From NCBI GenBank assembly GCA_019313505.1, contig JAFDBA010000068.1, forward strand, positions 1-12,555: 12,555 nucleotides of DNA. Direction: 5' to 3'. Positions 7,683-12,555 of the stretch are shown here, piece after piece. Position 1 is the first letter of the stretch. The number at the start of each line of letters is the position of its first letter. Both the position numbers and the translations under genes were made by a program. Below the pieces are notes generated by a model. It ran no database searches, was not told where the DNA came from, and was given only the letters and a program-made list of their open reading frames with translations. Origin of the DNA: Deltaproteobacteria bacterium (lineage in GTDB: Bacteria > Desulfobacterota > Desulfobacteria > Desulfobacterales > UBA11574).

Positions 7683-8450
7683 TTAACCATATTTTGTATT
7701 AAATTCATCGATGATGAATAAAAACTCTTCAGGCAATCTTTTCCTGACATTTGATACAATTTTACTGGGAATGTCTTGATAATAAGCCTGGGCAATCCCT
7801 CCTGCAATACATGCTATGGTATCGCTGTCCCCCCCAAGAGATATAGCATTGCGGATTGCATCTTCGAAATTTTTTGCTTCCAGAAAGGCAATAATCGCTT
7901 CGGGCACAGAGCCCTGACAGGATACGTTAAAACCATAATCAGGCCTTATTTCGTCCAGGGTTCGATTGAGATTGTAAGCAAATCGGTCGCTTATTTCCTG
8001 CTTGATGGTTGCTTTACTTTTACCGGAACGGGCCAGGAGCACCGCCAGTGCTGTTGCCTGGGCGCCTTTTATCCCTTCGGGATGGTTATGGGTTACTTTT
8101 GCGCTTTCCCTGGCTTCGTGTAATACATCTTTCACCGAGTTAAAGGCAAAACCGACTGGGCTTACTCTCATAGCGGAACCGTTTCCCCAGCTATTATAAG
8201 GCTCGCTGTCCCCAGCGTAAATCCATCTGAAAAAAGAACCGCCGTAACCGGCGTTAGGGTATTTTTGTCCAAACGTTTTAAGAGAGGCTGCGTAATCAAC
8301 CTTTCGTAAAATTGAGTCGGCAATGGCAACAGTCAAAACAGTATCGTCGGTGAATCTCGAATAGGGACTGAATAGAGGAAATTGAGTCGACTTTATGGCA
8401 TAGTGCTCAAAAATTGACCCTATAACATCTCCGGCTATTGCGCCGATCAT
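7683..8450 (-). CDS. ADP-ribosylglycohydrolase (ARH/DraG-like family)
   Basis: 255 residues from the ATG at 8450, preceded by AGAGGT; a GTG two codons upstream is possible. The family uses two Mg2+ ions to remove ADP-ribose from proteins, nucleic acids or small molecules. The metal and ligand motifs are all present: AGDVIGS near the N-terminus, TDDT (34-37), GNGSAMR (89-95), THNHPEG (120-126) and GGDSDT (206-211). Length is normal for a compact bacterial ARH. It is the second gene of a unit with the CULT-domain gene 20 bp upstream. No ADP-ribosyltransferase (DraT, DarT or similar) and no nitrogenase genes are nearby, so the target cannot be read from context. Family assignment is firm; substrate class unknown. 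Confidence 0.93.
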   Translation of the reverse strand: MIGAIAGDVIGSIFEHYAIKSTQFPLFSPYSRFTDDTVLTVAIADSILRKVDYAASLKTFGQKYPNAGYGGSFFRWIYAGDSEPYNSWGNGSAMRVSPVGFAFNSVKDVLHEARESAKVTHNHPEGIKGAQATALAVLLARSGKSKATIKQEISDRFAYNLNRTLDEIRPDYGFNVSCQGSVPEAIIAFLEAKNFEDAIRNAISLGGDSDTIACIAGGIAQAYYQDIPSKIVSNVRKRLPEEFLFIIDEFNTKYG

Positions 8451-8470
8451 TTTCACCTCTCATGATTAAA

Positions 8471-8896
8471 TTATTGGGTTATAAGACGATCCAGGATCAG
8501 CCCGTGAAAACTCCCCTTATCCGGCGATGTAAAAAGCCATCCCAGATGCGTAAGACACTGGATACAAACGGCAATTCTCCAGCTAAAACCTGAAAACCAG
8601 CTAAATTCCGTCGAGGCCGGACCCGCATGGCCGCATCCCTTAACTGCTCTAAAACACCCTATTTCAAAAACAACTCCGTGGGGGTTGGCAAAGGTATGCC
8701 TGTAAGATCCCTGAACTTCTATGCGTTCAGCCGGACTCGTTATCACGTTATGACACTGGCGACAAAAGATGTATTCTTCCTGGTCCGACACTTTATCCTG
8801 GGTTTCATCCTCAATAAAGCTGTTAAGCATTTCATCGCTCTGTTTTTCAGGCGGCACCCGAAAAAGATGTGGAAGATATGTATCTACTGATATCAT
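8471..8896 (-). CDS. CULT-domain (cereblon-type ligand-binding) protein
   Basis: 141 residues: a ~43-residue polar, acidic N-terminus, then one CULT domain, the fold by which human cereblon binds thalidomide-type drugs and C-terminal cyclic imides. Zinc ligands are C45-x2-C48 and C111-x2-C114. The aromatic cage is complete: W100, W106 and W120, with the same 6- and 14-residue spacing as W380, W386 and W400 of human cereblon; the NPHG turn (71-74), STEFSWF, HLGW and a Phe two residues after the last Trp also match. The His beside the cage in cereblon (H378) is Phe98 here. There is no Lon-like N domain and no room for an E3-ligase adaptor region, so it is a small stand-alone cytoplasmic reader like the bacterial CULT proteins known from Magnetospirillum. 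ATG at 8896 has AAAGGT upstream. First gene of a pair with the ADP-ribosylglycohydrolase. Confidence 0.92.
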   Translation of the reverse strand: MISVDTYLPHLFRVPPEKQSDEMLNSFIEDETQDKVSDQEEYIFCRQCHNVITSPAERIEVQGSYRHTFANPHGVVFEIGCFRAVKGCGHAGPASTEFSWFSGFSWRIAVCIQCLTHLGWLFTSPDKGSFHGLILDRLITQ

Positions 8897-8973
8897 TCTT
8901 TACCTTTTTTCTTATCAGGCAAATAAAGGCGGTCGTAATTATCTTTTTTATGAGACCGTCTCCTTTGATTCAG

Positions 8974-9000
8974 ATTATATTGTTTCCGGACAAATTTCAA
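8974..9000 (-). promoter_or_regulatory. Possible promoter of the CULT/ADP-ribosylglycohydrolase unit
   Basis: On the minus strand a perfect TATAAT (8974-8979) lies 78 bp upstream of the CULT start. The only -35-like hexamer, TTGAAA (8995-9000), is 15 bp away, shorter than ideal. An odd palindrome GAGACCGTCTC (8952-8962) lies downstream of the -10, where an operator could sit. Confidence 0.35.
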
Positions 9001-9138
9001 CATGGAGTAATCTTTTTTGAACGGTCATCATGCCAGGCTACTATCAAAAAGAGTCTTTCTGTGTAATTTTAAACCTAAAAAGCCGGCACATAAAGCTCTT
9101 GAATATCTTTCTATTTCATAGTATATTTGATTTAAGAA

Positions 9139-9291
9139 TGACGGCTTCGTAAAAAGTCCAACTTCTGCGTTGCGCTGCATCCCCCTTTACTGCAGCGTAT
9201 TATACATACGCTTCGTTCCTCAGGATTTTCGCGCCTTGAATTTGGAGCTTATTACTTTGCCGTCGGATTTTGACTTTTTACGAGTTCATCA
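9139..9291. mobile_element. MITE-like 153-bp non-coding element
   Basis: Ends are imperfect inverted repeats: TGACGGCTTCGTAAAAAGTC (9139-9158) and its counterpart GACTTTTTACGAGTTCATCA (9272-9291), with 12 identical inner bases (TCGTAAAAAGTC). The interior has small hairpins such as GCGTAT-N5-ATACGC and no coding capacity. The design fits a non-autonomous transposable or recurrent intergenic element; I recall similar sequences from Desulfobacterales genomes but cannot count copies here. It fills most of the gap between the CULT gene and the small membrane-protein gene. Confidence 0.7.
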
Positions 9292-9334
9292 AGAACACTT
9301 ATACGAATTTTAGAAATACAGGACAATGTGAGAT

Positions 9335-9532
9335 ATGAACACACCTACAATAGTGGTTGCTGTGTTGACACTCTGGCTGGTGATGGGATTAGGTTTTTTA
9401 TCTAAGTATGTCAACGCACGTGGAAAAGGGAAGACTCCATTTGAAGCCTGGACTTCATATGAAGGATTGTTGTTTATTGTAAGTATTATTGTACCTTTAA
9501 TAATCTTAATTCATAAATCTTTAGCTGGTTGA
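9335..9532 (+). CDS. Small two-helix membrane protein, unknown function
   Basis: 65 residues: a hydrophobic helix at about 5-24 (IVVAVLTLWLVMGLGFLSKY), a short basic loop with ARGKGK (29-34) and a second helix at about 46-63. The charge pattern suggests the basic loop is cytoplasmic. The start has only a weak GTGAG-like ribosome site. It begins 43 bp after the MITE-like element and is the only frame of sensible composition here. I do not recognise a family; a real small membrane protein is likely but not proven. Confidence 0.55.
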   Translation: MNTPTIVVAVLTLWLVMGLGFLSKYVNARGKGKTPFEAWTSYEGLLFIVSIIVPLIILIHKSLAG

Positions 9533-9653
9533 TCGTCGATCAGAATTTTATCAATATCCCAACCCGACCAAGCCCGCCCTCCTGCCAAGGGGAGTGAGGC
9601 GGACAGTCTGGCCTACGGCTTGTAAAGAACCAAAAAAAGTCGGTTTCATTTTT

Positions 9654-9722
9654 ACCACGAAGATCACGAAGGAAAAGAATAATAAAATATATAACCTTCG
9701 TGCTCTTCGTGTACTTCGTGGT
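9654..9722. repeat. ACCACGAAG palindromic intergenic repeat
   Basis: ACCACGAAG (9654-9662) is answered by CTTCGTGGT (9714-9722). CACGAAGG and CCTTCGTG are nested inside, so the transcript would fold into a long hairpin. Tandem CTTCGTG units occur in the right arm. It resembles a widespread intergenic palindrome of delta-proteobacteria and may also act as terminator beyond the truncated rmuC. Confidence 0.7.
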
Positions 9723-9772
9723 GTGATCAAACTTTTTTTGCCACAAAATGCACAAAAAATATAATTAAGATA

Positions 9773-10657
9773 CTATTCTATCCCGGAATCAGATAATTCC
9801 AAAATCTCCGCCGTTTCTTCTGAAGGCAGCTCCTCCACAGCGCGCAGTTTACGTTCCATTGATCGAGTTCTTACTCCGGTCTGTTCTATGGTGTTAGAGG
9901 CAGTATTCAACTGTCTTTGAACCTTTGCCAGAACATCGCCGAATTTCCCAAATTCTGTCTTGACTGCTGAAAGGACTTTCCAGACTTCACTCGACCGCTT
10001 CTCAATGGCCAATGTACGAAAGCCTATGCGTAAACTACTCAGGATTGCCGAAAGCGTGGTTGGCCCGGCGACAATAATGCGGTAATCCTGCTGAATCTTT
10101 TCAACTTGGCCCGGTTGGCGAAGAACTTCGGCATAGAGACCCTCCGTTGGCAGAAACATAATTGCAAAGTCTGTGGTGCCCGGGGGGTTGAGATACTTGT
10201 CCCGGATTTCTTTCGCAGAATTGTGAACCGAGCGGATGAGTGCTGCAGTAGCTTTTTGCACAGCATCCACGTCAGCAGTATCGGCGGCATCTACAAGCCT
10301 CAGATAGTCTTCTTGAGGAAACTTTGAGTCAATCGGCAGCCAGACGCAAGATTCAGGGTCATCGTCTTGGCCGGGCAGTCGAATGGCGTACTCAACACTT
10401 TCCTGAGAATCTATCCTGGTACGTACGTTTTTGTCATATTGGTCCGGGGTTAAAATTTGCTCTAAAAGTGCTCCCAGTTGGACTTCTCCCCAGGTACCAC
10501 GTGCTTTAACGTTGGTGAGCACCTTCTTTAGATCACCAACCCCTGTTGCCAGATTCTTCGCGGCCGAAACGAAGCTCCTCGCCTGATTGCCAGCAAAATA
10601 AAACGAAACAATATGAGTAAATCGGTCACAATATAAAACTTCCGTGAGGTTAACCTT
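9773..10657 (-). pseudogene. rmuC: 5'-truncated rmuC (RmuC-domain protein)
   Basis: The C-terminal two thirds of an RmuC protein, whose family is linked to limiting DNA rearrangement at inverted repeats. Conserved blocks are present in order: GVGDLKKVLTNVKARGTWGEVQL, LPIDSKFP, FLPTEGLYAEV, AGPTTL and WKVLSAVKTEFGKF, and the C-terminus looks complete. What is missing is the N-terminal membrane anchor and coiled coil, some 150-200 residues in typical members. The frame is open from the stop codon of the upstream peptidase gene (10658-10660) but contains no ATG. The first usable start would be a GTG at 10522 in mid-domain (249 residues) with no good ribosome site. RmuC-like sequence becomes hard to follow upstream of about 10600. 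It could still be expressed by read-through or re-initiation from the peptidase transcript, but I call it a remnant. Confidence 0.75.
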
Positions 10658-10671
10658 TTACGAAGCCATCA
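10653..10671 (-). repeat. MITE-terminus-like sequence at the peptidase/rmuC junction
   Basis: Minus-strand TGATGGCTTCGTAAAAGGT closely matches the left end of the 153-bp element (TGACGGCTTCGTAAAAAGT), with two differences. It encodes the last residues MAS and the TAA stop of the peptidase gene. It lies where the rmuC frame starts without its own 5' end. Confidence 0.5.
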
Positions 10672-11947
10672 AATCTTCAATCTCTTCTGTTTCAATGGCA
10701 ATGTTTTCAGTAAGATCGACATTGCCATCCTTGGACAACAGAATATCGTTTTCAAGTCGAATGCCGATACTCTCTTCCTTGATGTAAATACCCGGCTCAC
10801 AGGTAAACACCATGCCCTCTTCAAATTTCCGGTATTTATTGCCTAAATCATGAACGTCCAACCCCAGATGATGCGATGCGCCGTGCATGAAATATTTTTT
10901 ATAGAGAGGAGAATCCTGGTTTTGGGTTTTTACCTTTTCGGAATCGAGCACTCCCAGACCGATCAACTCATTTTCCATAATATGGCCGACCTCTTTATGA
11001 TATTCTTCAAGGGTATTCCCCGGTTTGAGCATTTGAACGGCTGCCTTTTGGACACGCAACACCGCATGGTAAACCTCTTTTTGCCGCTGGGTGAATTTAC
11101 CGTTTACCGGTACCGTACGCGTTACGTCTGATGTATAGTTAGCATATTCCGCACCGAAATCCATTAGCAAAAGATCTCCATCTTTGCACCGCCGGTTGTT
11201 TTGAACATAATGCAGAATGCAGGTGTTAGGACCTGAAGCAATAATCGGCGCATAGGCCGGCCCCCTGGATCGATTTGCTAAAAATTCATGATAAATTTCA
11301 GCCTCGATTTCGAATTCCCACACACCAGGACGTATAAAGCCGAGCAACCTGCGAAATGTATTTTCCGTAATCTTGCAAGCTTGTTTGATCAGCTCTACTT
11401 CAATATCGGATTTGACGGGCCGAAGATCATGCATAATCAGAGCCAGTCTTTCGTATTTATGAAGTGGATATAATTTTTTGCATTGTTTTATAAAACGGGC
11501 ATCTCTTGTCTCCACGGTAACATCCCCCCGCAGGTGCTCGTTTGCGTTCAAGTAAATCCGGTCAGCCTTAAAAACCAGTGGTCTGAAAACTTTTTCGAAT
11601 TCTCCGGTCCAGTAAACGGTTTTGACCCCGGATACAGCCGTGGCTTCTTCTTTGGAGCATTTGCGCCCTTCCCATATTGTAATTTTTTCATTGATTTCTT
11701 TAACAAACAGGATCTCTTTGTGCTTTTCTTCTCCGGCATCCGGGAAAATCACCAAAATGCTCTCTTCCTGATCGATCCCGCTCAAATAAAAAATATCCGT
11801 GTTTTGAATAAAGGATCTTGTGCCGTCTGCGCTGGTGGGCATAACGTCATTGGAATTCAATACAGCAATGGAATTGGGTTTGAGTTTAGCAGCAAATCTT
11901 TTTCTGTTATCAACAAAGAGTCTGTTATCAATCGGTAAATATTTCAT
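10658..11947 (-). CDS. pepP: Xaa-Pro aminopeptidase (aminopeptidase P, M24B)
   Basis: 429 residues: an AMP_N domain (about 1-140) and a pita-bread M24 metallopeptidase domain (about 165-415), the normal size and order for aminopeptidase P, a cytoplasmic enzyme that removes an N-terminal residue before proline. All five dinuclear metal ligands are visible: D263 in MDFGAEY, D274 in TSDVTRT, H359 in MHGASHHLGLDVHD, E384 in CEPGIY and E399 in RLEND. The accessory histidines H355 and H366 are also kept, so it should be active. ATG at 11947 is preceded by GGGGA eight to nine bases away, with a good promoter further up. The last residues and stop coincide with a MITE-end-like sequence, so the original C-terminus may have been slightly different. 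A truncated rmuC follows on the same strand. Confidence 0.95.
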   Translation of the reverse strand: MKYLPIDNRLFVDNRKRFAAKLKPNSIAVLNSNDVMPTSADGTRSFIQNTDIFYLSGIDQEESILVIFPDAGEEKHKEILFVKEINEKITIWEGRKCSKEEATAVSGVKTVYWTGEFEKVFRPLVFKADRIYLNANEHLRGDVTVETRDARFIKQCKKLYPLHKYERLALIMHDLRPVKSDIEVELIKQACKITENTFRRLLGFIRPGVWEFEIEAEIYHEFLANRSRGPAYAPIIASGPNTCILHYVQNNRRCKDGDLLLMDFGAEYANYTSDVTRTVPVNGKFTQRQKEVYHAVLRVQKAAVQMLKPGNTLEEYHKEVGHIMENELIGLGVLDSEKVKTQNQDSPLYKKYFMHGASHHLGLDVHDLGNKYRKFEEGMVFTCEPGIYIKEESIGIRLENDILLSKDGNVDLTENIAIETEEIEDLMAS

Positions 11948-12004
11948 CTGATTTTCCCCGGCATTTTTTTAAAGGTTTTAACAACAAGATTTTTCTGGTA
12001 ATTT

Positions 12005-12034
12005 ATCATAGCAAGAAAAATTGTTGCTTGGCAA
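12005..12034 (-). promoter_or_regulatory. Candidate sigma-70 promoter of pepP
   Basis: On the minus strand TTGCCA (12029-12034), an 18-bp spacer, then TATGAT (12005-12010), about 58 bp upstream of the ATG at 11947. Confidence 0.5.
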
Positions 12035-12185
12035 ATATAAAAATTTAAACAAAATTAGTGCAAAAAAAATCAGGAATTGATAAAGGATTTCGTAGTACAG
12101 TGATTCTCAAAAATATGTTTGGCTCGCGTCTGAGTTTCTGAACTCACCGTGGGAACATTTAACGTGAAAAAAACAAGGATTTTGT

Positions 12186-12555
12186 ATGAAAGAGAAATTA
12201 ATAAAAACCATGGATCTAAAAAACGGTATGCATTTAAAATTCTATGATAATTCAAGAAAGTTAGCTGGGGACAGATGGTTGATATCATTGATTATTCGAA
12301 TGGATATACCGGTTGCTGAAGTATCGATCAATGACGGAGGCAAATCCATGGAAAGCGTGGATGAAATCAAAAAGGTGCTCGGAGAAAAAGTGTTGTTCGA
12401 ACTAAAAAGAGAACGAATTTTTGTGGGTGAAAGCGAAAAACAAGCCGTATTTGAAGAAGTATATGATTTTTTTATAGATAGTGTGCTCGGTTATTTATCA
12501 AATAAAGCGTTTCCAAAGCGGTATGTGTTAAAAAAATACAGGGAGAAAGTTGAAA
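12186..12555 (+). CDS. Unrecognised protein, N-terminal 123 residues (continues past window)
   Basis: An ATG at 12186 has AAGGA six bases upstream and opens a frame that runs to the window edge. The visible part is soluble, with alternating strands and charged helices: KNGMHLKFYDNSRKLAGDRW (12-31), LISLIIRMDIPV, then EIKKVLGEKVLFELKRERIFV and a helix EEVYDFFIDSVLGYL, ending in basic residues. No signal peptide, membrane helix or known catalytic motif is seen. The AGDRW and IRMDIPV segments feel like a conserved hypothetical family of delta-proteobacteria, but I cannot name it. Divergent from pepP with a 238-bp gap; no clear promoter found. Confidence 0.75.
   Translation, partial: MKEKLIKTMDLKNGMHLKFYDNSRKLAGDRWLISLIIRMDIPVAEVSINDGGKSMESVDEIKKVLGEKVLFELKRERIFVGESEKQAVFEEVYDFFIDSVLGYLSNKAFPKRYVLKKYREKVE

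Noticed and set aside
8627..9066. Plus-strand frames opposite and upstream of the CULT gene
   Set aside because: They overlap the well-supported CULT gene or its leader, and are composed of random-looking Phe/Ile/Leu-rich sequence.
9540..9755. 71-codon minus-strand frame
   Set aside because: It reads through the ACCACGAAG palindrome and a GC-rich intergenic repeat-like stretch; composition is that of repeat DNA, not protein.
11483..11938. 151-codon plus-strand frame
   Set aside because: Antisense to the pepP N-terminal domain, which is clearly the real gene.
12070..12288. 72-codon minus-strand frame
   Set aside because: Overlaps the start of the better-supported plus-strand gene at 12186 and has no ribosome site or domain.

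Overview
The window looks like chromosome of a moderately low-GC Desulfobacterota (delta-proteobacterial, Desulfobacterales-like) organism. This is inference, from a combination of features: a cytidylate-kinase-like protein, an orphan CheX beside remains of a receiver domain, a stand-alone YcaO, and two intergenic repeat types of the kind common in those genomes (a 153-bp element with TCGTAAAAAGTC ends, and an ACCACGAAG palindrome). No rRNA, tRNA, CRISPR array, transposase or phage gene was seen.

Layout. 1-1922 (-): 5' 640 codons of a large dynamin-like GTPase, cut by the window edge. 2080-3801 (-): a very AT-rich polytopic membrane protein, perhaps a GT-C type glycosyltransferase. 3802-5349: mostly non-coding and AT-rich, holding an orphan cheX (-), the last ~45 codons of a receiver-domain gene (-) just upstream of it, and two copies of a 33-bp repeat on either side of the pair. 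5350-6663 (+): a stand-alone YcaO enzyme. 6932-7600 (+): a cytidylate-kinase-like protein with its own strong promoter. 7625-7667: a bidirectional terminator. 7683-8896 (-): a two-gene unit made of a cereblon-type CULT-domain protein followed 20 bp later by an ADP-ribosylglycohydrolase. 9139-9291: a MITE-like element, then a 65-aa two-helix membrane protein (+). 9773-10657 (-): an rmuC lacking its 5' part. 10658-11947 (-): Xaa-Pro aminopeptidase with a good promoter. 12186-end (+): start of an unrecognised conserved-looking protein.

The most interesting locus is the CULT/ADP-ribosylglycohydrolase pair. The CULT protein keeps all four zinc cysteines and the three cage tryptophans at exactly the spacing of human cereblon. 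Second are the signs of genome decay and rearrangement: a receiver domain reduced to its tail, a 5'-truncated rmuC that begins at a sequence resembling the MITE terminus, and the compositionally distinct membrane-protein island. The YcaO gene has no visible precursor peptide or maturation partner here, so its substrate is open.
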